A stretch of DNA of 64,000 bases, taken from contig JASFXZ010000142.1 of the NCBI GenBank assembly GCA_032209605.1, positions 1-64,000 of the forward strand, read 5' to 3'. Source of the stretch: Mactromeris polynyma (lineage: Eukaryota > Mollusca > Bivalvia > Venerida > Mactridae). How positions within the stretch are numbered: the first letter of the stretch is position 1; the number at the start of each line of letters is the position of its first letter. Of this stretch, positions 37,401 through 60,640 are shown one piece after another. A program made the translations under genes and the position numbers. Below the pieces are notes generated by a model. It did no database searches, had not been told where the DNA came from, and worked only from the letters and a program-made list of their open reading frames with translations.

Positions 37401-38956
37401 AATCAAAACTATAATAATTGTTTGGTTATCGTCTCTAATGAACTTTCACTGGAATATTCAGTTCAAGTTTTCTTCTACCGAAAAAATGTCTAGTAGTCGA
37501 TATTGAAATATTTTGCCAAGCTAGTTAAGAAAAACATAGGATGATAACCTAACAATTACTGTAATAGGTTTCAGAGTAATGGTTTTTTGTGTACTTACTT
37601 GACAAAGAAATGAAGTAGTGTCTTGGGTAATAGACAACTTTCTTCTTGCACCCTTTGTTTTGACCTAGAATTAATACCACAGATTAATAGTGAGAAACAT
37701 ACAGACCACATATAAAAGAAAACACTCTTCAAGAAGAAGTATACACATTCAAAATAAACTTCACAGTTACAGTATTTCAGTTTATACATCGGACGGTGTT
37801 CCTGAGTGGACCATACCATCACCAGTACTAACTATTAGTTTCCTTCCACAAGCCAGCAACTCCAAGTGTGAAGGAAATCAACATTTTCATCAAATTTTAA
37901 TGGAAGGGTATGATGGCGACTGAGAATTAAAAATCAGACCACCTGATTACAAGGCGAGTGAACGAACCACTCAGCCACAGCTGCAGCTGGCTATTATATA
38001 TAGTATATAGGCCACCCATGGGGAAAAAATTCTTGACTGCATATGATAATGTCTGGTTATACATAACCACATTATGACCAAATTCATGGGCTCTGCTACC
38101 CTCTTGCACTGTACCAACAACAGTGTTGTGTGTTCAGGGGTGTAGTTAAAACATTTTGATGTGCAAGCCTGATGTTAATAGGGGTTCCGTGGACATGCTG
38201 CCCCGTAAATTTCAATAAATATAACGTCTGTTATAAACAGTTATTTATTTTGACATATACATAATGCTGGTGTGGGTACAATATTTTTATCAACATTCTG
38301 GGGCGACCCTCTCCCCTATGGAATCGCACATGAATTCGTCATTAATGCAGCTTTTTTATTTTTCCCAACAGTACAGTAATGTTATATAATAAACAACAAA
38401 CATTAAGTATACTCACTGGACTTGATGAATTAATTGGTACTGGAATTTTAGAAGGACTCTGTTGCAAAATTGTGGAGTTGATGGGCATATTTTCCTTGTT
38501 TAGTCCATGATTCGTATTTAGTGGACTATTGTTCCTTCGCTGAAACACATCCGAACTACCACCGACGGCTATTTTATGTACTTTTATATTGGATCTTGAT
38601 CTATGTGGGGTCAAAAGAACTCTTTTGACACGCTTACCTTCAGTACTTTTGTACATGTTAATAATACTGTCTTTTTCGTTATTATATTCCAATTGAGTGC
38701 TTAAGTGTTTGCATTTAATCCGATCGTATTTATTTAACTTATTTACACATTCCATGCAAAGGAAAGATTTTCCAATTTCTGGCTGAAAATCAGGAACAAA
38801 CTCCTGCAAATGTTTCACCAAAGTACACGATGAGCTGGAACTTAAATCTCTCCTTTTAGTTATATACATCTTTCCTTGTTTAGAAATTTCTAGATCCTTT
38901 AAACAAAATCTACAACATTTTTCAAAATTGCTCACAACTTTTTTTGGTGTAGCCAT
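31420..38956 (-). CDS. ZAD-like / C2H2 zinc-finger protein with DUF6589-like region, four exons
   Basis: Exons (minus strand) are 38956-38417, 37664-37599, 37203-37067 and 34240-31420. All introns are GT-AG and frames match at every joint (3564 nt, 1187 aa). Residues 15-70 hold a ZAD-like cysteine module (C15-x2-C18 and C67-x2-C70). Residues 180-250 are basic and polar. A region of about 700 aa follows; its stretch near 748-790 (GGDVLTNERAYQAQ...FIHRPEGLHRLMN) resembles, from memory, DUF6589 proteins, which I associate with transposase-like genes. A C2H2 finger (C-x4-C-x12-H-x4-H) lies near 930-955, and the C-terminus has a basic KGGKRAMAKRE segment. It would be a nuclear, DNA-binding protein, perhaps a transposase. 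Intron 3 (2826 bp) contains a minisatellite, a SINE and a MITE. The DUF6589 call is recall, not a search result; a domesticated host gene is the alternative. Confidence 0.8.
33536..33652 (-). repeat. In-frame 54-bp tandem duplication within the ZAD/DUF6589-like gene
   Basis: Two almost identical 54-bp copies encode ATNDMVQSPASIDIVQS-type repeats. A third, diverged copy (ATNDMSQLPASMDTQ-like) adjoins. The frame is kept, so the protein gains an 18-residue acidic/polar repeat in a probably disordered linker. Confidence 0.8.
34323..35365. repeat. Diverged minisatellite of about 50-55 bp units
   Basis: About 19 imperfect copies of a unit containing 'ggctgttgtcagcaggtgac', then 'tgtattgcggggtgac' and 'taatgtttgaatg'. 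It fills part of intron 3 of the ZAD/DUF6589-like gene. Confidence 0.9.
35498..35635 (+). mobile_element. tRNA-derived SINE, copy B
   Basis: Related to the copy at 27364-27480: 'gcaacttttttgaagttgtt', then 'atggctgagtgattaaatgc' and a decayed B-box 'ggtacaaatcccac'. It lies in an intron. Confidence 0.55.
35962..36103. mobile_element. Palindromic TA-flanked MITE, copy 1
   Basis: Ends CAGTTAAACCCC / complement of GTTTTACTA, inner 'aaagaccacctcaaaatta' and 'agggtcccaatgggtgg'. Same family as 46115-46257, 48144-48293 and 51432-51574, and the most diverged of the four. Confidence 0.7.
37935..37990 (-). mobile_element. SINE head fragment
   Basis: On the minus strand 'gtggctgagtggttcgttca' and 'ctcgccttgtaatcaggtgg' match the tRNA-like head of the SINE at 26207-27135. 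Confidence 0.5.
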
Positions 38957-40665
38957 TGTCTCTGGTGATAATGAGTATTGAATATGCCAAATGGGGCCCT
39001 ATGACGGGTTTTTATTAATTGATCTGCGCATAAATGATATTATATATAACTTGTCATAGTTAAAGACTTTAGTCAAATTTAAATCTAACTTATATAAATA
39101 TTGAATACAAAGTATACCAGCGACTAAGTTAGCTAACGTAATTAAGTTTTGGCGCATTAAAAAAAATAAACAATTAATGTCACGACCTTTTCAAGAACCC
39201 CAAATGCTATGTAATGCCTCTTTATATCTACTACGCAGATTCCACAGCATCAGATGTGTTGACAGGGTTTAATGAGTACACAAATTGGGTCAAACGATGT
39301 GCCTATAATCTTTACTGGTTGACACGTTTAAATCTTTCACCTTTTTATCGGAGCGCCATTATTTATTTGTAACTACCAATATGCATTAATATCACGGCAA
39401 TAATTAACATGTAGTTAATTCCGTGTTATTAATGTTAAATTGATAGTGCGATGGTTTTACTATAGATTTCTACATGTACAGCGCATTAAACCCGTAATGT
39501 TTACATAGTCTACTATTATGATTTTACCTCGCCAGTCGCTATACATAAGGGACACGCTGATTGGCTGTTTATTTGTTGTGGGATTTCCTGTCTAAATACA
39601 GCAATAGCGAGTATACGGCTGCGTTATTGCAGAGCGTAGAATCATGTAGTGTTCGCGCGAGGCAGGGAGAGTACCAGAGCATCATGCATCGACGTATACT
39701 CTAAAAGCGTTCCGATGACTTTTGTGCCGATTGAGAAACAACGAAGTACTAAATCGTATTATAAATATGTACTTCTTGTTGGGGTCTCACGTTACAACAG
39801 TCCACAAGGAAGTGTCGTGATAGTTATACTTATTGGAAATAGAAAATGCCACCTGGCTGTCTAAAATGAAACCGAAAGTATAAATCTAGAAATCGGTCTC
39901 TTAATCTATAAGTTTGGTATAGCTTCCATTCTCAAAAGATTCAGTTTTTCAAGTTATCTGACTATATTTTTAAGTTGTAAGAATCGCTAATTGGCGATAA
40001 ATGTCGGTGTACTCACGTGCCGGGGGCATCGACGTTATCGGTCAGTGACGTTAACGTCATATTACCCCACCAAAACAGTAGATATTGTGGCGGTTGTTCT
40101 GAGTTGAAGACGGACATGTCTGGCCTCGATGTAGAAACTGTGAATCTTATTACATCCACTGGCTTTTGGGAATGTACGTAAATCTGCAACTTTGTATTGT
40201 CTATGTCTAGAAACACGATCCGATAAGAATCAGTCACGTTGCGAGTTCAAGAATTCAAGCATGTCTAATGTCTTTGTACCTTTTAGTTCTGATAATGACG
40301 GTGATGGAGAAAGAAATACACACATAATCTTGTAGAAGTTAAAAAACTGTAAATGTTAATTATTTAATGAATTCGTGATAGTTGTATGGTTTTCTGTTAT
40401 ATAATAAATGCGCACTGCCGGTCACGCCGTAGGCCAACCTGATGGATCATGACGCTCTAGTTCGCGCGTAATTTCGCGAACATGCCTTTCGGATAAAAAA
40501 TACCCGAATATACATGATTAAAATGCTAGTTATACATACGCGATTAAACATGTACAATTTGTGTACATGTTAACATCACCGGGGTCCCCTATGCCTATCT
40601 AGAATTGGGGACCCATTGTTTCTGACTAAATATATATTCTTAACCCCGCTCTAACCTGCATTTTC
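38957..40665. other. Non-coding stretch between the ZAD/DUF6589-like gene and CCDC51
   Basis: No supported gene. It holds the presumed upstream region of the minus-strand gene and the possible right terminus GAGCGTA at 39632-39638. A minus-strand open stretch (40237 down to about 40018) ends at a good donor sequence (GTGAGTAC); it might be a 5' exon but has no recognisable protein. Confidence 0.5.
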
Positions 40666-40897
40666 GTGCATTTTGACGCTTTTTTATCATATTTTTTCTG
40701 GCGTACGCACGTGACTATGCCTGGCTACTCCCCTACACATGACCATATATATATATATAGATATTTAATCTCTTTACGCTCAGTTTCTTTTCTGTTGTTA
40801 ATATTTTTAGTCGTTGTTGTTTTTCTTTCGGTCGAAAAATCTGTGTCACCTAGACGCAAAGACATACCCGGTGACTTTGACAGACATCTATTAGGAA

Positions 40898-42524
40898 ATG
40901 TTTTTGAGGAAGATTTACCTCTTGAGAAACACAAGATTGGGTTTCAAAACACCTTTTGTTGCCTTTGTCCGCCATAAGTCCATAACTGGCTACGACAGTG
41001 CCGATAATGCTTTACAGAAAGTGACCGGTGGTCGGATAAATCGGTGGTTGGACGCTTATGAAGATTTCGTTGGTCTCACAGAAGTCCGACTTGCTCAGGA
41101 ATATGTCACGAAGGTAACCTTTAAGAAATAGATTTACATAACTATTAATATGTGTCACTAGCTTGATGTATTGTAGATCTATGAGTTACAGCCAGACACT
41201 TCGATCGAGTGATCTCGATTCGTCCCCTTGTTATTTCGCCCCAACTTCGTGAACACAATTTATCATCCGAGTAAAAACCCTAGGACTGCAAAGCGTTTCT
41301 GAACTCTGGATATATCTACTTGCTACCAAAATTGCGGAATGTTGTTCAAATTTGCAGTGTTGCTATCAAATCACAGTTTAATTCTTGCTTTACTATTTCA
41401 GTTTTTGCGGGTGGCACTTAAAAAACTTCTTTGTAATTAACTTCGACTATTTTTGTAGTATTTAGTTACATTTATTTGGTGCTATGTTCATACATAGTAC
41501 TAGAAGTTCTTTGGTCTCCAAGGGCAAAACTTCAGGTCATTGTCATCTCACTTCGTGTACGACTGATAATTAAATCCAATTAATTTGAAAATATAAGAAA
41601 ATTACTGAAATTATGATCATTATTCGATCAATTATTCCAATTATTTTCCACTTTCAGGCAGAGAGCGAGTATAGACGGGTACAAGAACAGCGACGGGCTA
41701 CACAACAGTCGCTTACTTTAGTTCAAAGTAGGATAAAAGGTGTTGCAATGGAGATTGAGAAAACTCAGCGAGGCACCGATGCATATTTAGGTCTTGTAAC
41801 AAAGGAAAATGAAATAATCAAAGAAGAAAAGGATGTTCTTGACAAAATGACAGCTTCAGAAGAAAATGAAAAACACTTCTTTGGGCTGCTTTCTTCGTCA
41901 TTGAGAGAAAGCCATGAAAAGGAACGAGCAAGAGCCGAGAGAATGAAGTACTGGGGCATTATGGGATCAATAATTGGTGCGGTGATAGGAATTTTTGGAA
42001 CAACTTTGAATAATCATCTGAGAATGAAAGAACTACGTGGTATTGTTACTGGTGCTACTGAAATGAATCAAGTTTATAAGGAACAAACAATGAATCTGTA
42101 TGTATCAGTTAATGAACAATATGGTAAAATCTATCAATTTCTGGCCGATATACGATCAGCTACTGGACTTAAGCGTGATGTATCACAGACAGTAAGTGTT
42201 GAAGCAGCCGAGCCAGCATCATATATTGACAAAGATACCAAACTTGAAGAAATTGTCAGTGCTTTGAAACATCAAGAACAGGTTATAAGCCAAGAAATTC
42301 ATAAACTTGGAAATGTTTTAGCTGCTAAAGGTCAATGTTCTGTGGAAGGTTCTGTTGAAGGTTCTGTTGTGTATATTGGTCCAGAGATTGAATCTCTGTT
42401 GAAGGATTCTCAGAAAAAATTAGAATGGAAATTGAAAGTACAGTCTTTAGGAACAGTGACTCTTATTTATGCAATCGCTGCAGTCTCAATTCCCATTGTA
42501 TGGAAGATATTTGGAGGAAGTTGA
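40898..42524 (+). CDS. CCDC51 / MITOK, mitochondrial inner-membrane protein, two exons
   Basis: CCDC51 is a mitochondrial inner-membrane protein reported as the pore-forming part (MITOK) of the mitochondrial ATP-sensitive potassium channel, acting with ABCB8. Exons 40898-41113 and 41658-42524 join in phase 0 across a GT-AG intron and encode 360 aa (human about 411). The N-terminus (MFLRKIYLLRNTRLGFK...) is basic and fits a mitochondrial presequence. YEDFVGLTEVRLAQ (exon 1) and RESHEKERARAER (exon 2) match the most conserved blocks of the family as I remember them. A coiled coil covers about residues 60-165. Two membrane segments are visible: about 170-190 (YWGIMGSIIGAVIGIFG) and 336-354 (LGTVTLIYAIAAVSIPIVW). 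The spacing coiled coil-TM-soluble-TM at the C-terminus is the family layout. The gene converges on thioredoxin reductase; possible AATAAA signal at 43363-43368. Confidence 0.93.
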
Positions 42525-43535
42525 TGACTATATCTGTTATTTATATGAACAAAATTTAGTTTCAGTTGTTTATTATCTATTGAAGGAAATCCACTTATTT
42601 CAACCAAGAAAAGCAAACATGTTCAAAATTAGACAGTTTTGTCCATCTCCTATTGTTCTCAATCGTAGAGATATTTAATTCAGGATAGAAAAATAAGAGG
42701 TTTTGGTTTGATTTTAGATCTAATTTTATTAATAGTGGCATTCATACTGTGCTTTTATTAATGTGTTATGCCAACTACAAAAAGTGTTGGTGTGCTGACA
42801 CTGTACTTAAGCAAAAATGCTGTGCTCGGAATTCCTTTCTGATCCATAGTAGGAATGTTTTGATGTTTTTTATACATATACTACAGAAGGGATAAAGGGA
42901 GATAACTCTAAGACAATTTCCTGCGGTCTATCCGAGACAAAGTGACATTTATTGTAAGAAATGACTCATTGTTGTTAATCATGTCATTTTCTTCTGGAAT
43001 ATTATCATTATTAAACAGTCTTGTTAGTTTATGGTTTTGACAATTAAACACATGCACAATTAATTAGTTACATACTAATTATCAACAACATGTACTGTAT
43101 GTAAACAAGATTATGTACTTAATGCGCAAGTCTTAAATAGAAATTATGTTCTATTCAATTTTGAGATGTGAAGCATTTTCATACTAACATCAGTTGATTT
43201 ACCAGACTATTAACACTCTGTCGCCTTATTTCCAGAACCCTGAAACTCAACTTTTGGCGGTTTTGAGTATTTGGTATCGTTGAAACAGTCTTTCTAAGCT
43301 CTCTATCTGTACTACCGATATTGTTCTGGAATGCACAAATGCACATAACTTAAATAAAATGCAATTCCATAACCCTGTATGTAACAAAACTTAAGTGTAA
43401 AACTTTAAAATTGTTTTTCTCAAAAAGACGAAAAACAAGTTATGGGATTCTGAAAATAATGTGACGAGTCCCCTCATAAACATTTTCAGTTTTTATCACA
43501 AGTGTTATAAATAAATCAAAAGACAAAAGAGTCCA
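42525..43535 (+). other. 3' UTR / intergenic gap between convergent genes
   Basis: No coding sequence. It contains the probable 3' UTR of CCDC51 (AATAAA at 43363-43368), close to the probable end of the convergent thioredoxin reductase transcript. Confidence 0.5.
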
Positions 43536-43552
43536 AGTAAGTTTTCATTTGT

Positions 43553-43558
43553 TTTATT
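43553..43558 (-). terminator. Possible polyadenylation signal of thioredoxin reductase
   Basis: AATAAA on the minus strand, about 1.86 kb after the stop codon. Choice is by position only; other signals within the UTR are possible. Confidence 0.35.
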
Positions 43559-44895
43559 TTGAAACGTAACCACAGTAATTAATACAATATCAATAGAGAT
43601 ATTAGCACTTAATACATAGAGCACTTGGAAATTGCGCAACCATATGTAAATGATGACAACTCTTTTAGGCTAAGCACAAACATAGTACAAAATGTAGTTC
43701 ATTGCATGCTGTTGATGCTACATTAATAGGTATCTAGGAAAAACAAAATCATAAAAACTAACACAAGTGGATTTTCTTACAATGATTTTGGAATTTAAAC
43801 TCAGAATGCTTTAAATTGTAGAAGGATTTTTCATAGAAAAAGCCCACATTTTGTAGAATTTTATACAATGATCATGCATATTAACAAAACATCAAATATA
43901 CACTGACCACGACTTTTTCACATGACAAAACAACTTCATATACACATAATCATGTCAAATTTTCTATCATTATTACAAAAATAATATCAAAATATAATAC
44001 ATCAAAACATTCACAAGTACTCGAAACAAAACCAACTACATTATGAGAAAATCATTTTCATTTGTTATTAAGGGACACTACAGACAGACACGAACATGTA
44101 GGCATGTAGAAATGTCACAAAATCTAGCATTGAAGAAATCAATGGTGCAAAACTTTTAAACAAAATTGGTCATTGTTAATTTCCAAATTATTAACCATCA
44201 TCATCATCTACATTACAATTTAAAGGTACAGTCTCGATCTTTTGTCAAATATGCAAAATGATAAATATAAGAAAATCGCAGGTAATGCCTTCATACAGAT
44301 CATGAGATGTATTCTACAGCGCTTCATTTTCACTTTTCTAACATGTTTTCCCAAACCACAAATACCAAAGTCCGATACCAGTATTTTCTATCCTGACCTA
44401 TGCGCAGAGTTAGTGTTAGTATATGAAATACCTGTATCGGACTTGTGTTTTGCAGTTCCAAGAAACTCTTAAAAAAGTTACGATGCAGTGTTTTGGATTA
44501 TGTCTGTACAAAGGCATTAATATTCTATTTTTTCAAAAGTATTACTCCGCATATTTGATAAAAATAAGACTATCTACCTTTAAGTAATCACTAAGCATTT
44601 GTTCTGTTTAACCAACAAAAATGTATTTGCCATATTCATAAAATCAGTTAAGCTGAACAGATTTGCAGTCACTGATTATTTTGACAAAAACCTAGGGCGC
44701 TTGATACCAAAAACAAAAAACGACTGAATGACATAGACTGTGTTCTATATCAGAACATTGACTAGTACAAATGTTGTAAAGCATTGAAAGCATAAATCAT
44801 GAAAGCAAGCAGATATTAACATTTTTGTTGGTTTACAATGGTGAACAGACACCTCAATACCAAACATACAAAATTGTGAATCAATAAAGGTTACA

Positions 44896-44943
44896 TCAAG
44901 ACCAGTCCAGCTCAAGTTTTGAGTTTTTGAACCAGTCCATCAT
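44896..44943 (-). promoter_or_regulatory. SECIS-like hairpin in the 3' UTR of thioredoxin reductase
   Basis: A selenoprotein mRNA needs a SECIS element after its stop. About 476 nt past the stop, the minus strand shows ATGA (44943-44940), 11 nt, a run of A's, and TGA (44898-44896), with 41 nt between ATGA and TGA. CTGGTTCAA pairs with TTGAGCTGG (with G-U pairs) to form the upper stem, and the A-run falls in the apical loop. The TGA stands about four bases off the ideal opposite position, so this is a candidate only. Confidence 0.35.
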
Positions 44944-45418
44944 ACTAGCAGATCACAGTCTGCAAAACCAATATTAATTCACCGATTAACAGGGTAACCC
45001 TGCTGCTGTACTCACTTAACTTAGAATATAACCAATCACCATAAAACCGCCGAAATCTACACAGAAAATGAGGAGAATAAGTTACAATTATGTCCGTTTT
45101 TTTATCATACATTTCATTTCAGCTTTATATTGTAATCCATATCAGTAGACTACTGTCAGTCACATTATTATTAAGTTCTTATCAACATTTCACTAAAGCT
45201 TGGAACTTCAACAACAATTGAGCATTGTGTCTTATACAGTTGTCATATGCTACTGATGTTTCTTTAGAAAGAACAGTACACATTTTAATTCATAGTTCAA
45301 GTTTCTTTTCACATTGATATATTTTTAGACTGGATTTTCAATTTCTGTTAGTAGACTGGCTCCAAAGTTTACAGTAGACTGGTCATCAGTTTATAGTGAG
45401 ATAGGTCAGCAGCAGGGT

Positions 45419-56450
<11,032 letters not shown>

Positions 56451-56524
56451 CTGAAATATACACACATCATATTAAAACTTCTTCCTTTGCTGTCACTCAA
56501 CCCTTCATCATGTAATTGGGTAAG

Positions 56525-56775
56525 TATAGTCTGCATGGCCATGTGGTTAAGAAATCTGCCTTCAGAGCGGGAGGTAGTAGTTTCGAATCCGGGTAGGGGT
56601 CTGTTCTGATATGGCCGGTTGGTGAGCCACCAGCTAGTTCATTAACGGTAATCGTGTGCCTTAACCTGCCAGGTGCCTGGCAATAAAGAATAGGATTCAG
56701 AATTTAGGTGTCTCATAAGTCAGAAATGGCTTGCCCTTTAAATAGGGGTGACACTATAATAAATAAAACACTTTA
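56525..56775 (+). mobile_element. tRNA-derived SINE
   Basis: Head with 'gcatggccatgtggttaaga' (A-box-like) and GTTTCGAATCCGGG (B-box-like), then a body and an A-rich 'aataaataaaaca' tail. It is not a functional tRNA, because arms do not pair consistently. Confidence 0.6.
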
Positions 56776-57783
56776 ATTCAATATTGACTTGAGAACAGTT
56801 GTAAACAAACTCTGAGGCAGTCAGCCAATGAAAACCTGTGTTACAGACGATTGACCAATAGCGATTTTGTACACAGTATTCTAATTAATTAATTAATAGA
56901 ACTAATTTTGAATCAATAGTAGGTAGGCACTTTAAACCAATAGTGTTAACACACTTGTTTAGCTAAGTTTCTCTTCATCAAAACTACAAACACAATTTCT
57001 ACTGTAGGACAATAAAAGTTTATGGAGGGCATCCTGCAACTGACCATAATATGTTATCCCTGTATTAGATTAAATTCTTTTTACAAATATGCAGGTCAAC
57101 ATAAAACTAATGCACCAATGAATTCTAAATTAACAATATGAAACAACATTCAATTACAGAACATACATCTTAAGAATAATTGTTTTCAAGTACCGTAGAC
57201 CCTCAAAAAAACTTACACATAACATAATCCAAATAAAAGAGAAAAAAATCAAAATTACAGAACATACAGGAAATCACAATTAATTACATACATCTTAAGA
57301 TCATTCTTGAATCTAAGTGTGTTCTGACTGTTGAACTTATCAGGCATAAGGAGTAAGTTCTGTGCTGTAAATTTCCCCCGATAAAATGTCATAAACAATG
57401 TGTGCAGAGTAAACACTTCTAACTAGGATTTGAAGCAAACAAATACAAGCTTATCATAAAATCTCCCACATTTTATGATTTGAGTAGACTAATTGACACT
57501 ATCACCAAGTATTGCAATTTAATAAATCCATACAAAATGCAACATGATCGATAGTACACAATACTTGGAATCTCTCTATGTGATACAAAATTTAAAATCA
57601 AGAACGAACTGCATCGTAAGTGCAGCAAAAGGTTTATTTTTTAGTAAATCTACCTGATCAAAATTAACTTGCCAATACATTGGTCTTTATTGAGTAATGG
57701 ATGGCACAAGTGTGGTTGCATATCATGTTATTCAACTTATAACTACACCAACAAAACTTTATAAATCTATTTTTGCAAATAAC

Positions 57784-58030
57784 CATTTGAGCTCTGCTAT
57801 ACGATTTCCAACCTCTTTTGTATGTGACGTCATTTCCAGAAAATATCACATGTGACGTCACCATGTACTGACAGTAAGCAATATTTGCTCCATATGGCAA
57901 TAGGAAAACGAAGTGACCATCTGGAGAAAATATTGTTTCCTGCTTGAAAATAGTGACATCACATGTTGCGTTTTCTTGAAATGACGTCATTTATAGAAGA
58001 GGTTGGAAATCCCAGAGCAGCGCTCATTTA
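57784..58030. mobile_element. MITE with long inverted repeats carrying TGACGTCA motifs
   Basis: About 247 bp. Both arms (about 80 bp, imperfect) contain 'gatttccaacctctt' followed by TGACGTCA and 'tttc(c/a)agaaaa'. The left arm has two such CRE-type palindromes and the right arm one perfect and one changed. No coding capacity. Confidence 0.75.
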
Positions 58031-58077
58031 ATGAAGTGCATTTAGTTCAGATCATTGTTCCCTACCATGAATTCTAC

Positions 58078-58104
58078 AGTTATGATTTTATAAACTATAC
58101 AGTA
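58078..58104 (+). repeat. 27-bp dispersed repeat
   Basis: An identical 27-bp stretch, starting AGTTATGATTTTATAAACTA, recurs at 61215-61241 in the same orientation. Probably an edge of an unidentified repeat. Confidence 0.6.
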
Positions 58105-59949
58105 ACTCTATCAAGCTTATCTCTAGGATTTCACAATGTGAGTCAGGGGCATCAATAAGAGCCGGAATGCAGTAAAATTACCTAGCAACATATTATCACC
58201 AGGCTACTTTTCTTATGATGATTACTCTCCAGACCCCCCCCCCTTTTTGGCAATTTACCTGCTACTTCAAGAACTAGTGATTAGTAATCCTTTTATAAAA
58301 TTTTCACAAAGAAATGGTTTCAAGTAGAAGTCCCCCGAACTAAAGTAGGAATTCAGGACTCCAAATTAGGGGTTCTTGTAAACCCTGTCTAGCAATTTTT
58401 AAGGACTTCATACCTCATCGTTGGTTTAAAGACTATAAAGTGACAAATTATGACAAAGTATTTTTTCTCAAGCAGCTATAACTTGTAGTGTTATTAAATC
58501 TATAAACATCAGCTTCTGTCATAGATCATCAAGTACAGCTACAATATAAGGCCATATATAGAAACATATTTATCCAATAAACTATTTGATGATACAACTT
58601 CATCCAACATTAACCACAGACTATAATCGCATCAAAATACCTTTTCAGCTTTCTCTTACAAGCAATAATCAACAAAATGAAAGTAAAAATCAATAAAAAC
58701 AAAATGATGAGACAGTGATTCTACAAAAATGACTGAACACAAGGTGAATGTGCTAGATAACAGTTTTTAATCAGCTTAAATAGTATCCAATGGTACATGG
58801 CATTAATGAAGATGTACTTAATCTTAAAAAAATCAATTATAGGTTAGCTAATTGATCTTAAATCAATGACATAATTAACCTTTACTCTTTGAAAACTTGA
58901 TGGAAAATTGCCATCACCATGACACCTTTGCAGTAATCTGTTCATTATCAAACCTCACCATTTACAAAGTGTGTGAAAATTCAATGCTTAAAGCCAGTTT
59001 TGTTTTATTACAATCTTAAAGGTAAAGACAGCTATGTATAAAATATTTATGCAGCAATAAACATTCAATTAAATACGTAAAACATGGAATACACAATGTA
59101 AGAACAGACAGAACATCATTTAGTTTTGTAATGTATACAAATGTACAACAAAATTTATACACCAACACATGACATCGTCATATTGTAAACCACTTTGGTC
59201 AAACATTGATTTTTCATTAAACAGAAATGCAGTAAAATACAGAGTACTATGTAGGGATGTATAGGAGTCAATTAGACTGAATGTTACACAGAACATAGAT
59301 GAAAATCAGATAACGACCAATTACCAGTAATTGACAATTAATGATTAAAGATATAAAACAGAGAAAACTGGCAATTTGTAAATGACTTCATTCTCAATGC
59401 TACAAAGAGGTAAAATTAGGAAACAATTAGTACCAATATCCTCAGATTCCTATAGTACGGCCTACACATTTTTTTGAAAAATTTAAAAAATAAAATGGCG
59501 AAAACTGCAATAAGACATTTAATGTATGTTTCTGACATTAGTGTAAGCATATTAACCAGAGCGAAATTTATACCAAAACGCATCTCTAATGATCTTGCTA
59601 CAATTTTTTTCGAGTAGGACCATGCCTCCGGACCCCCTACACATCAGCTTCAGCTGAGCTACACCCCTGATTGGTATTGATTCCATTTACTTTAATTTAA
59701 ATATCATGGCGCAACTAATTTTTTTTACTTTAAACATTGCATTACCAGTCAATCAATTATATTCATCATGTTAAAACAAAAAGCACCTCATTTAAAAATG
59801 GCAAAATGGGCTTGAATGAATACAAAAGTCACAGATATAACTTTTCAAAACAGAGCTATGTTTTTGGAAAGCACTGAAGATAAACCTTTAATGACTGAAA
59901 TTACATATGCGAATAATTTTCAAGAATTTTCACACCTGTATTTCAAACA

Positions 59950-60640
59950 AAAGGGCCATGGTGGCCCTGAAGCTCACGCCTGCGTACCTGAGAAACTGGG
60001 AAATGTGTCATAAACAAGAGGGTCAAGATGGACCAACGTCGGTTACCTGAGTCACCAAGCATATGTAAAAATGTAGATAGAAAAAAAGTTAGGCACATAC
60101 ATTCAAATGATATCAACATTGACATAGAAACTTGACATAGGCTTTACACAGACAAGCATTCTGAGTTTCATTTAGATCAGGCAGAAAGTGTGGCCAGATT
60201 TTTTATACTTTAATCTTGTGACCTAGTTTTTAACCCCACAAGACCTAGTCTCAAATTAGACTTGCATTTAATTAGGACTAACATTCTCGTCCGATTTCAT
60301 GCAGATCAAGTAGAAAATGGAGCCTCTAAAGTGTTTACAAGGTTTTTTTTAAGATTTGAACATGTGACCTGGTTTTTGATCCCCACATTACACCCACAAG
60401 ACATTTTGACTGACTTGTTGACCCCAACTGACCCAGTATTGAACCATAAAATTGCTGAGGCTAATATACATACGGTACCTATAAATTTTGATGACTGTTG
60501 GTTCAATGATTGAACGAGATATGAACAAACTAGTTTTTTGAGACGGACAGACAGACAGATGGACTCTAGACACCAAACAGTAAAGTCATCCCAATAGCTC
60601 ACCAAAAGCACTACCTGCTCAGGCGAGCTAAAAACGATTC
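59950..60640. mobile_element. Old interspersed repeat of mollusc type
   Basis: It starts near 'aaaagggccatggtggccct' and ends with 'gacggacagacagacagatgg', 'catcccaatagctcacc' and 'ctcaggcgagctaaaa'. Internal repeats of 'tgtgacct(a/g)gtttttga' and 'tttcat(g/t)(c/t)agatca' suggest it is built of similar subunits. I recognise the general type from bivalve genomes; the class is uncertain. Confidence 0.55.

Noticed and set aside
25295..39638. Simple transposon insertion into the satellite
   Set aside because: Satellite does not resume after 39638 and no target duplication matches, so the left edge cannot be shown to be an insertion site.
40013..40237. Minus-strand frame of 74 aa ending at a good donor site
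   Set aside because: No ATG at its start, no recognisable protein and no confirmed partner exon; it might be an untranslated exon but cannot be supported.
44164..44200. Alternative SECIS around an ATGATGATGATG run on the minus strand
   Set aside because: Only about 25 nt separate ATGA and TGA and the stem is about 6 bp, too short for a SECIS.
57664..57990. 108-aa minus-strand frame
   Set aside because: It runs across the inverted arms of a MITE.
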